Origin: Actinomycetota bacterium
GTDB taxonomy: Bacteria > Actinomycetota > Actinomycetes > Mycobacteriales > Micromonosporaceae
DNA length: 64,000 bases
Direction: 5' to 3'
Assembly (NCBI GenBank): GCA_005885555.1
Contig: VAWN01000023.1
Coordinates: 179,662 to 243,661, forward strand
Below the pieces are notes generated by a model. That model was not told the origin of the DNA. It did not search any database and saw nothing but the letters and a program-made list of their open reading frames with translations. The translations under genes and the position numbers were made by a program. This document shows, piece after piece, positions 36,398 to 44,300 of the stretch (position 1 is its first letter; the number at the start of each line of letters is the position of its first letter).

Positions 36398-36978
36398 GGA
36401 ACGAGATCGAGGCGACCAGGTCGGACCTGGCGCGCAACGTCGACCGGCTGGCCGACCGCACGGTACCCACCCGGGTCGCCCGGCGGCGGTGGGTCGGGGT
36501 CAAGGAAAGGGCGCGTGGCGTGAGCGAGAAGGTGATGGGCGCGTCTCGCGACGCGGCCGGTACGGCATCCGACGTCGCCTCCGGTGTGGCGGACAAGGCT
36601 TCGGACGTGGCGGACAGTGCGCGGCAGGCGCCGCGGGCGGTGGTACGGCAGGCGCAGGGCAACCCGATCGCGGCCGGCCTGATCGCGTTCGGCGCCGGGC
36701 TGCTGGCCGCCTCGCTGCTGCCGGCGACCGACCTGGAACGGCGGGCCGGCCAGACGGTGCAGGAGAACGCCGGCGACCTGGTCGACAAGGTGCGCGAACC
36801 GCTGACCGAGTCGGCGCAGCAGGTACGGCAGGAGGTGACCGGCTCCGCCCAGCAGGCCGCGCAGCAGGTCAAGGAGACCGCCCGGGACGCGGCGCAGACG
36901 ACCACCGACGAGGCCAGGGCGTCGGCCCAGGACGCGGCGTACCAGACCCGGCAGGCGGCCCGGGACAGCACCACCTGA
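36373..36978 (+). CDS. DUF3618 protein
   Basis: 201 residues. The N-terminal DPDRIRNEIEATRSDLARNV-like block (RIRNEIEATRSDLARNVDRL) is the DUF3618 signature. One weak membrane helix lies near residue 100 (PIAAGLIAFGAGLLAASLLP), and both flanks are LEA-like Ala/Gln/Thr helices that could wrap along the membrane. Third gene of the operon; a strong hairpin follows it. Confidence 0.9.
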   Translation: MAEEPDRIRNEIEATRSDLARNVDRLADRTVPTRVARRRWVGVKERARGVSEKVMGASRDAAGTASDVASGVADKASDVADSARQAPRAVVRQAQGNPIAAGLIAFGAGLLAASLLPATDLERRAGQTVQENAGDLVDKVREPLTESAQQVRQEVTGSAQQAAQQVKETARDAAQTTTDEARASAQDAAYQTRQAARDSTT

Positions 36979-36982
36979 CCGC

Positions 36983-37032
36983 CGACGCAACGGTACCCGC
37001 GGCCGCATCCGGGCGCGGGTACCGTTGCGTCG
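36983..37032. repeat. Perfect 19-bp inverted repeat covering the start of the next gene
   Basis: CGACGCAACGGTACCCGCG (36983-37001) and its exact complement (37014-37032) flank a 12-nt loop. The right arm ends on the first base of the proposed GTG start at 37032. It contains GGTACC in each arm. No U-run follows, so it could be an end-of-operon hairpin or a structure that hides the start of the downstream gene. Confidence 0.9.
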
Positions 37033-37592
37033 TGGCCAGGCTCATCTACTCGATGATCGCGTCGCTGGACGGGTACACCGTGGACGCCGACGGCTCGTTC
37101 GACTGGGCCGCACCGGATGAAGAGGTGCACGCGTTCGTCAACGACCTGGAGCGCCCGGTCGGCACCTATCTTTACGGCCGCCGGATGTACCAGACGATGG
37201 CCGCCTGGGAGAGCCCGGAGATGCTCGCCGACCCGTCGCCGGTGGTGCGCGACTTCGCGCAGGTCTGGCAGGCCGCCGACAAGGTGGTGTACTCGACGAC
37301 GCTGGACTCGGTCGCCAGCGCCCGCACCCGGATCGAGCCGGCCTTCGACCCGGACGCGGTACGGGCGATGACGGCGGCCGCCGACCGGGACCTCTCGATC
37401 GGCGGCCCGCACCTGGCCGCCCAGGCGCTGCGGGCCGGCCTGGTCGACGAGTGCCACCTGTTCCTGCACCCGATCGCGGTCGGCGGCGGCACCCGGGCGC
37501 TGCCCGACGGGGTACGCATCGGGCTCGAACTGCTCGACGAACGCCGCTTCGGCAGCGGCGTGGTGCACCTGCACTACCGCGTGACGGCCTGA
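37032..37592 (+). CDS. Dihydrofolate reductase / RibD C-terminal-like reductase
   Basis: 186 residues from GTG 37032. The start ARLIYSMIASLDGY is typical of the family, which includes many small NADPH reductases of unknown substrate; catalytic folate residues of true DHFR are not all conserved. LSIGGPHLAAQALRAGLVDE is the NADPH/structural motif. There is no ribosome-binding site, since the start lies within the hairpin arm. Confidence 0.88.
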   Translation: MARLIYSMIASLDGYTVDADGSFDWAAPDEEVHAFVNDLERPVGTYLYGRRMYQTMAAWESPEMLADPSPVVRDFAQVWQAADKVVYSTTLDSVASARTRIEPAFDPDAVRAMTAAADRDLSIGGPHLAAQALRAGLVDECHLFLHPIAVGGGTRALPDGVRIGLELLDERRFGSGVVHLHYRVTA

Positions 37593-37597
37593 CCGCC

Positions 37598-37906
37598 ATG
37601 CCCCGGCTCGCCGGGAAGCCGGTCGGTGCGCTGGCGCTCGCGGTACTGGCGGCCACATCCGGCGTGGGGTACGTCGACCAGCCGCCGTTGACGCCGATGC
37701 TGGCGCGCTGGACCGGTACGGCCCGCGCCACGGGCTGCCGACCGTCTACAGTGGACACAACGAGCTGCACCGCTTCGGTCCGCCGCCGGACTCTGGACAA
37801 CGGCGTCGGCGTCGACAACGAGGAGCAGGGCGCCCCCGTTGCCGTATGCCGGAACCCGACCGCGCCGTGACACGGGCTGTGGCCGCGCTTCCAGCACTAC
37901 GACTAG
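37598..37906 (+). pseudogene. Decayed GT39 (ArnT-like) glycosyltransferase remnant
   Basis: No single frame is open, but pieces of one family follow in order: an N-terminal helix and GYVDQPPLTPMLARW (37598-37720, frame 1), then DRYGPRHGLPTVYSGHNELH with FGPPPDS (about 37710-37800, other frame), then DNGVGVDNEEQGAPVAVC (about 37795-37850, frame 1), and LWPRFQHYD plus TAG 37904-37906 in a third frame. In intact actinobacterial GT39-type proteins these blocks lie in the same order over about 500 residues, so most of the middle has been deleted and frames shifted. Identified from memory of family motifs. Confidence 0.7.
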
Positions 37907-37947
37907 CGTTCGGCGACTGACGCTGCGTCGAAAGCGCCTTGGGGGAC

Positions 37948-37959
37948 TTGACAATTGTC
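37948..37959 (+). promoter_or_regulatory. Candidate -35 with palindrome upstream of the S53 peptidase gene
   Basis: TTGACA (37948-37953) overlaps the perfect palindrome GACAATTGTC (37950-37959) in an AT-rich patch 94 bp before the start. No convincing -10 follows at the usual distance, so the palindrome may be an operator. The remaining stretch from 37907 to 38052 shows no gene. Confidence 0.35.
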
Positions 37960-38052
37960 TATGCGTCGATTTTGGCTGTCTCCGGTGGCCGGGCGCAGCC
38001 GTCCGGAATTGGGGGGTCCACCGCACACACAGCCCTGCTCCGGAGGTACCTC

Positions 38053-39660
38053 TTGCCCCGCAGAACAGCAGTCGCCCTCGTCGCCGTGACGACCCTCGGG
38101 CTCGTCGGTCTCGGCGGCGTGGCCATGGCCGCCCAGGCGCCCGCCCTGAAGACGGCCCCGCAGGCTGCCCACCCCACCCGGCACACCTGTTCCGCCATGC
38201 CGACCACACCCGGCCACTTCACCTGCTTCGCGGAGGTGCAGACGGACACGGTGCAGGCGTTCGTGGCCGCCCAGGCCAACCCCGCCGGCCTCGGCCCCGC
38301 CGACCTGCAGAACGCGTACAAGCTGCCGTCGGCCACCGCGGGTGCCGGCGCGACGGTCGCCATCGTCGACGCGTTCGACGACCCCAAGGCCGAGTCCGAC
38401 CTCGCGACGTACCGGTCCCAGTTCGGCCTTCCGCCGTGTACCACGGCCAACGGCTGCTTCCGCAAGGTGAACCAGACCGGCGCCGCGAGTCCGCTACCCA
38501 AGGCGGACGCCGGCTGGGCCGGTGAGATCTCGCTGGACGTCGACATGGTCTCCGCGGTCTGCCCCATGTGCAAGATCCTGCTGGTCGAGTCGAACGGCCC
38601 GGACAACTCGCTGTTCACCGCCATCGACACGGCGGCCAAGATGGGCGCCAGGTACATCTCGAACAGTTGGGGCGGCTCGGAGTCGCCCGGCCAGGACACG
38701 TTCGACCAGCAGCACCTCAACAAGCCGGGCGTGGCCATCACCGCCAGCAGCGGCGACGGCGGCTTCGGCGTCATCCACCCGGCCAGCTCCCGGTTCGTGA
38801 CCGCGGTCGGCGGCACCTCGCTGCGCCGTTCCAGCAACGCCCGCGGCTGGACCGAGACCGCCTGGAACGGCGCCGGTTCGGGCTGCGCCGCGCAGTCGCC
38901 CAAGCCGAGCTGGCAGCACGACACCGGCTGCGCGCGTAGGACCGTCGCGGACGTGTCCGCGGTGGCCGACCCGGCGACCGGTGTGGCGGTGTTCCTCACC
39001 TTCGGCGGCAACGGCTGGTCGGTCTTCGGCGGTACCAGCGCCTCGTCGCCGATCATCGCCAGCGTGTACGCGCTGGCCGGTACCCCGGCATCGAACACCA
39101 CCCCGGCCAGCTACCCGTACGCGCACACCGGGAACCTGTTCGACGTGACGTCGGGCAGCAACGGTTCGTGCAGCCCGGCCTACCTGTGCCACGCGGGCAC
39201 CGGGTTCGACGGCCCGACCGGTCTGGGTACCCCCAACGGCGTCGCCGCGTTCGCCGCCGGTGGCTCGCCGCCGCCTCCGCCGTCGAACCACTTCGAGGCG
39301 GAGAACGCGAAGCTGTCCCAGGCCACCGTGGCGACCAACCACACCGGGTTCACCGGTACCGGGTTCGTCGACTACGCCAACGTCGCCGGTAGCTTCGTCG
39401 AGTGGACGGTGACCCGGACGGCGGCCGGCAGCGCACGGATCACCATCCGGTACGCCAACGGCACCACGGCGAACCGGCCGATGAGCATCAGCGTCAACGG
39501 CGGCGCGCCGGTGACGGTGAACTTCCCCGGTACCGGTTCCTGGAACACCTGGTCGACCGCCTCGGTCACGGTGAACCTGAAGGCCGGCAGCAACACCATC
39601 CGGGCCACCGCAACGGTTGCGGCCGGCGGCCCGAACGTCGACTGGCTGGAACTGGCCTGA
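38053..39660 (+). CDS. Secreted S53 (sedolisin-like) peptidase with C-terminal carbohydrate-binding module
   Basis: 535 residues from TTG 38053; GGAGG lies 6 nt upstream. Signal peptide about 1-27. The catalytic set of sedolisins is present: Glu and Asp four apart in GEISLDVD, the oxyanion Asp in SSGDGG, and Ser in GGTSASSP. The long activation prodomain of kumamolisin is missing; only about 50 residues precede the domain. A P-rich linker (SPPPPPS) joins a CBM6/35-like beta-sandwich (about 415-535; EAENAKLSQATV, ending WLELA), which would hold the enzyme on polysaccharide. S53 enzymes act at acid pH. Confidence 0.9.
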   Translation: MPRRTAVALVAVTTLGLVGLGGVAMAAQAPALKTAPQAAHPTRHTCSAMPTTPGHFTCFAEVQTDTVQAFVAAQANPAGLGPADLQNAYKLPSATAGAGATVAIVDAFDDPKAESDLATYRSQFGLPPCTTANGCFRKVNQTGAASPLPKADAGWAGEISLDVDMVSAVCPMCKILLVESNGPDNSLFTAIDTAAKMGARYISNSWGGSESPGQDTFDQQHLNKPGVAITASSGDGGFGVIHPASSRFVTAVGGTSLRRSSNARGWTETAWNGAGSGCAAQSPKPSWQHDTGCARRTVADVSAVADPATGVAVFLTFGGNGWSVFGGTSASSPIIASVYALAGTPASNTTPASYPYAHTGNLFDVTSGSNGSCSPAYLCHAGTGFDGPTGLGTPNGVAAFAAGGSPPPPPSNHFEAENAKLSQATVATNHTGFTGTGFVDYANVAGSFVEWTVTRTAAGSARITIRYANGTTANRPMSISVNGGAPVTVNFPGTGSWNTWSTASVTVNLKAGSNTIRATATVAAGGPNVDWLELA

Positions 39661-39690
39661 CCGCAAGGCAACTGGCCTGACCGCAAGGCA
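39651..39690 (+). repeat. Exact tandem duplication of 20 bp across the S53 stop codon
   Basis: ACTGGCCTGACCGCAAGGCA occurs twice without spacer (39651-39670, 39671-39690). The first copy contains the TGA stop. Looks like a recent slippage or copying event. Confidence 0.9.
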
Positions 39691-39695
39691 GACGG

Positions 39696-39726
39696 AAGGG
39701 GCCGGCGCAACCGCGCCGGCCCCTTT
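39696..39726. terminator. Strong hairpin between convergent S53 and CAP genes
   Basis: GGGGCCGGCGC (39698-39708) pairs perfectly with GCGCCGGCCCC (39713-39723) across a 4-nt AACC loop, flanked by AA and TTT. It can end transcription from both sides. Confidence 0.88.
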
Positions 39727-39740
39727 CTGCGCGTTGAGCG

Positions 39741-40421
39741 TCAGGTGCTGGCGAAGTCCTGGGTCAACCAGACGGTACCCTTCGAGTCCCGCACGACGTC
39801 GATCCCGATGAGCGTGAAGCCGCGGCTGAGAATGTTGCGGCGGTGGCCGTCGTTGGGTGCCTTCTCCTTGTACATCGCCATCGTCAGGTCCTTGGCGGCG
39901 TTGAGGATCGCCGTCTGGTTGTTGCCGACCGGCCCTTCCTCGCCGATGTTCTCGCCGGCCGAGCGCCACTTGACGCCCTGCGCCGCGATGCGCGGCCCGA
40001 GGTCGGCCTCGCCGGGGCAGCGGTGCGAGAGACCGCAGGTCGACGGCGGCATCATCGTCACGTTGTGCAGATGGGCGCTGGCGATCAGGCCGCTGCTCAG
40101 CTTGTACGGCGGCAGCCCGTTCTGCGCGCGCAACTGGTTGACCTGAGCCAGCAACTGCTGTACCAGACCGGAGCCGGCCGGCGGGGGAGGGTTCTTCTTC
40201 GACGGGGCGGTCGACTGCGGCGTGGCCGACGGGCTGGCCGGCGTCGACGGGCTGGATCCCGCCGAGGGGTCGGCCGGGTTCGCCGGGTCCGAAGGCGCTG
40301 CCGAGGCGTCGGCGGCCACCGGTTGGACCCAGTTGGGGGTACCGGTGCCGGCCGACGCGGCGCAGCCGCCGGACGCGGCGAGCGCGCCGCACAGGACGAA
40401 CAGGGGGAGGAGCCGTCGCAT
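39741..40421 (-). CDS. CAP/SCP-domain secreted protein (probable lipoprotein)
   Basis: 226 residues from ATG 40421. The signal peptide ends ASGGC (Cys20), a loose lipobox. A Ser/Pro/Thr-rich spacer (about 35-75) leads to a CAP domain: LLAQVNQLRAQNGLPPYKL, then LHNVTMM, GENIGEEG and HRRNILSRGFTLIGID. Two cysteines (STCGLSHRC) are near the core. CAP proteins are extracellular, with lipid-binding or peptidase-like roles in some cases. GGAAAG precedes the start. Confidence 0.9.
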   Translation of the reverse strand: MRRLLPLFVLCGALAASGGCAASAGTGTPNWVQPVAADASAAPSDPANPADPSAGSSPSTPASPSATPQSTAPSKKNPPPPAGSGLVQQLLAQVNQLRAQNGLPPYKLSSGLIASAHLHNVTMMPPSTCGLSHRCPGEADLGPRIAAQGVKWRSAGENIGEEGPVGNNQTAILNAAKDLTMAMYKEKAPNDGHRRNILSRGFTLIGIDVVRDSKGTVWLTQDFAST

Positions 40422-40568
40422 CGGGCTTTCCAATCCCGACCCGGGGGAAGGGGGTCGTGAAAAGACAACGTTTGCGGGCACGAACCCGGACACCCTATCG
40501 ACCCACGAACGTCAATGCGACCCTCGGGGGTACTTCTCGCGGGCGGTGACCGTGCCGTACCGCTCTGA

Positions 40569-40583
40569 CATGATGGCCTGATG
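40569..40583 (+). promoter_or_regulatory. Putative leaderless promoter of the methyltransferase gene
   Basis: GTGACC (40546-40551) and CATGAT (40569-40574) are 17 bp apart, and the ATG at 40581 follows 6 nt later. No ribosome-binding site is seen. Confidence 0.45.
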
Positions 40584-41378
40584 GAACGGCCGTCCTGGGC
40601 ACCCGAAGGCATCGACCTGAACCGCCCCAACGCCGCCCGCATGTACGACTACGCGCTGGGCGGTTCGCACAACTTCGCCGTGGACCGGGAGATGGTGGAG
40701 AAGGTCGAGGCGATGCTGCCCGGCAGCTCCCTGATCGCCCACGCGAACCGCGCGTTCCTGCGCCGTGCCGTGCGGTTCTGCGTCGAGGCCGGGATCCGCC
40801 AGTTCCTGGACGTCGGCTCGGGTATCCCGACCGTGGGTGCCGTGCACGAGGTGGCGCAGGCGGTCGCACCGCAGTCGCGGGTCGTGTACGTCGACGTCGA
40901 CCCGGTCGCCGTGGCACACGGGCAGGCGCTGCTGCGGGACAACCCGTCGGCCACCGCGATCGCCGGCGACCTGCGCCGGCCGGACGAGATACTCGCCGAC
41001 CCGCGCCTGGTCAAGCTGCTCGACTTCGGCCAGCCGGTGGCCGTCCTGCTGATCGCGATCCTGCACTTCATACCGGACGACGCCGACCCCTGGGCCATCG
41101 TCGCGCGGCTGCGCGAGCGACTGGTACCCGGCAGCTACATCGTGATCTCGCACGGTACCCCCGAGGAGCTGCCCGACGAGGCGGACAGCGTCGGCCAGCT
41201 CTACCGCGGCACGTCCACCCCGCTGTTCCTGCGCTCGCGCAGCGAGATCGAGCGGCTGTTCACCGGCTTCGAGATCGTCGAACCCGGGATCACCTGGGTG
41301 ACGTCGTGGCGACCGGTACCCGAGGACGACGACGCCGACCGCCGGGAGATCCTAGTCGGCGTGGGCCGGCGTCCCTGA
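40581..41378 (+). CDS. DUF574-type SAM-dependent methyltransferase
   Basis: 265 residues. The start PEGIDLNRPNAARMYDYALGG and the SAM motif FLDVGSGIPTVGAVHEVAQ are typical of the Methyltransf_19 family, which is greatly expanded in filamentous actinomycetes. YVDVDPVAVAHG and AILHFIPDD complete the SAM fold. Substrates are unknown. The end overlaps the convergent PAS fragment by 27 bp. Confidence 0.95.
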   Translation: MERPSWAPEGIDLNRPNAARMYDYALGGSHNFAVDREMVEKVEAMLPGSSLIAHANRAFLRRAVRFCVEAGIRQFLDVGSGIPTVGAVHEVAQAVAPQSRVVYVDVDPVAVAHGQALLRDNPSATAIAGDLRRPDEILADPRLVKLLDFGQPVAVLLIAILHFIPDDADPWAIVARLRERLVPGSYIVISHGTPEELPDEADSVGQLYRGTSTPLFLRSRSEIERLFTGFEIVEPGITWVTSWRPVPEDDDADRREILVGVGRRP

Positions 41379-44300
41379 GCCCGGCGCCGGCCAGCCCGTC
41401 GCTGGCGGGCCGGACGCGGGCGAGACCAGCAGCGTCACGCCGATCAGCTCGTCGCTGTCGTTGCGCAGCGGGATGGCCGAGGTGTGCACCCGCTGCCGCT
41501 GCCCGTCCGGCAGGATGATCAGCACGTCGCGGTGGATCGGTTCGCTGTGCTCGCCGACCCTCGCGAAGCCGGGTTCGAGCCGGTACGGCAGGCCGTCCGC
41601 GTCGGTCGGGGTCAGCACGTCGAACAGGTCGACCAGCGGGGTACCCGGATGGATCGGCAGGCCGGTGACGGCAACCGCGCGCGGCGACGCCCGGCGCACC
41701 GTCAGGTCCGGCCCGAGCAGGATCAGGCCCACCGGCAGCCGGTCGAAGGCGGCGTCGAGCACCTGGTTGGCCTCCAGCAGCCGGGCGTGCATGCTCGATC
41801 CCGGCCTGCGCGCAGAGCACGTCGAGCAGGTCCAGGTGTTCGGCACCGAACCAGGTGGACAGGTGGTGGTGCTCCAGGTACAGCAGCGCCATGAGCCGGC
41901 CGTCGCGCAGGATCGGGGTGCACAGCAGGGCGGCGGGCGGCTGCTCGCGCAGGTACCGGTCGCTGGACAGCCGACCGGGCAGCTCGGCGGGCTTGCCACC
42001 GACCGGTTGCCGGCGGCGCAGGACGTAGTCGACGACGGTCTCGGGTACCTGTTCCGTGCCGAGCTGGCGCGGGTCGGTGACCACGGTGACCCCGCCCCGT
42101 TCGGCGCGGGCGGCCGCCACGACGGCCAGCCCTGCCTCGCGCGGCAGCAGCAGTGCGCCGCGCTCGGCGTGGGTGTGCTCGATGAGCAGCGTCAGCAGGG
42201 TCACCACGAGCCGGTCCACGCTCAGCTCGCCGGCGATCGCCTGGAACGCCCGCACGATCGCCAGCAGGTCGAGCTGGTCGAAGGTGCGGTGCGGCCGGGT
42301 CGGCACCGCGGCCAGCGTCCGGTCCACGTGCGCGACCAGGGCCGGTGCCCGCCAGCGCTGGTAGCAGTCGCGCGCCCGCCGCAGGTAGGCCACCGCGGTA
42401 CCGGTCTGCGCGCACGCCAGCGCGTGCCGCCCGCCCAGCTCCGCGGCGAGCGCCTCGACACACCCCAGCGACTGCTTGCGGGCGCTGTCCACGGCCCGTG
42501 CGTACCGGGCGGCCGCCTCGTCCGCGTCGCCGGCCAGCTGGGCGCGGACGCCGGCGAGCAGCGCGGCGTACCCGTCGAAGGCGGCCGGCCCGCGGTGCGC
42601 CCACTCGTCGACCAGCGCCTGGCGCGCGGCCAGCTCGGCGAGGATGGCCTCCTGTCGCGGTGCGCCCGCGTCCGGGTACTCGGCCGCGAGCGCGAGGGCG
42701 TGGTACACCGCGGTCACCGCGGACAGGAAGCTGCCGTCGTCGGCGCCGGGTGCCGCCGACCGGACCAGCGCATGGTCGCCGAGCAGGCCGGCCGTCATCA
42801 CGATGACCGCCCGCGCGACCGGTGGCAGGTCGGCGGGCAGGGTCAGCTCGACCGGCTCGCCGGCCAGCCGGCTGAGCACCGCGGCGAGCGCCCGGACCGG
42901 TACCGCGAGCCGGTCCGGCACGCCGTACCGCTCGGACAGCCGGGCCAGCGTCTCGACCTCGTCACCGAGCGCGCCGAGCGGGGTACCCAGGACGAACCGG
43001 TGCGCGATCGACAGCAGCAGGTTGTCCAGGGCCGGGATCGGCTCGCCGTCCTCGATTCCGCTGCGGTACCCCTGGTCGAGGTGGGTGAGCGGGCGCAGCT
43101 CCGCCTCGTACCACAGCGCCCGCACCAGCGCGACGACCGGCGCCACGCGGGCGGCGTACCCCGGCGCCGGGCAGCTGTCCACCAGCGCGAGCGCGATCCG
43201 GGCGGCCCCGGCGGCGCTGGCGCTCTCCGGCCCGTCGCGGTACCCGACCCGCCGGGCCAGCGCCGCGGCGTGCCCGGCGAACGCCAGCGCCGCCGCCGGG
43301 GTCGGCCCGAAGTCGAAGGCCAGCCGCACGCCGGTCGCGGCGAGCAGCGCCGCCCAGTCGTCGTCCGGCTCGTCGAGGGTCATCGCATCGGCGATCACGT
43401 CCAGCGCCAGGACCGCGCGCGGATCGGTGGCGGTCAGCCCGCGGGCGAACTCGGCGACGTCGACGTCGGCCAGCTGCCGGATCAGCGCGGACGCCGCCGC
43501 GCGGGCCGCGAGCCGCCAGCGCGCCGGCTCCGCGGGCAGGTCCAGGCCCAACAGTCCGAGGGCCTGGCGGGTCGCGGTACCGGCCAAGGCAGGTTGACCG
43601 TCGGCGCGCCGCCAGCGCGCGCGCAGGGCGAGCACCTCGGCGCGGGCGAGGTCGTCGGCCGCGTAGCCGCCGGCCAGGTCGAGCAGCTCGTCGGCGCGCG
43701 CGGCGTCGTCCGCGGCCCGCGCGGTCCGCGCCGCATGCAGGTGTACCGCATAAGCCAGCGGCCCCCGCCGCGCCCAGCCGCTGGGCGGCAGCAGCCCGAC
43801 CGCCACGCGCATCCGGTCCCGGGCGACCTCGACGGCGCCCACCTGGTACGCCTGCCGTCCGGCCGCGAGCGCGCGGCCGGCCAGCTGTGCGCGGTCGGCG
43901 ACCGAGCCGCCCGGCCCGCCGGCGCACAGCTCGACGACAAGGTGCGGGTCGGCGGCGGGGTCGGCGAGGAGCAGCCGGCCGACCGCCGCGGTCAGCTCCG
44001 CACGTTCGGTCTCCCGCAGCGTGGCCCGCACCGCCCGGCGGACCACCTCGTGCGGCCACCGGTACCGCCCGGTGCCCGGCGCCGTCACCAGCAGCCCTTC
44101 GCGGACCGCCGCGTGCAGCAGTTCGAGCAGGCTCTCCGGCGTGGCTCCGGTGACCGTACCGAGAACCCGCGTGTCGATCCGGTCGCCCAGGACCGCGGCC
44201 ATCTGCAGCATCCGCAGCAGCCGGGCGGGCAGCGCGCCCAGCCGGTGCTGGGCGGCCGGCAGCACGTCGTGCACCGGCTTGGCCTCGACCAGGTCCATCC

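Noticed and set aside
40569-40580. ATG at 40571 as start of the methyltransferase
   Set aside because: Out of frame with the family start at 40581 and part of a -10-like element.
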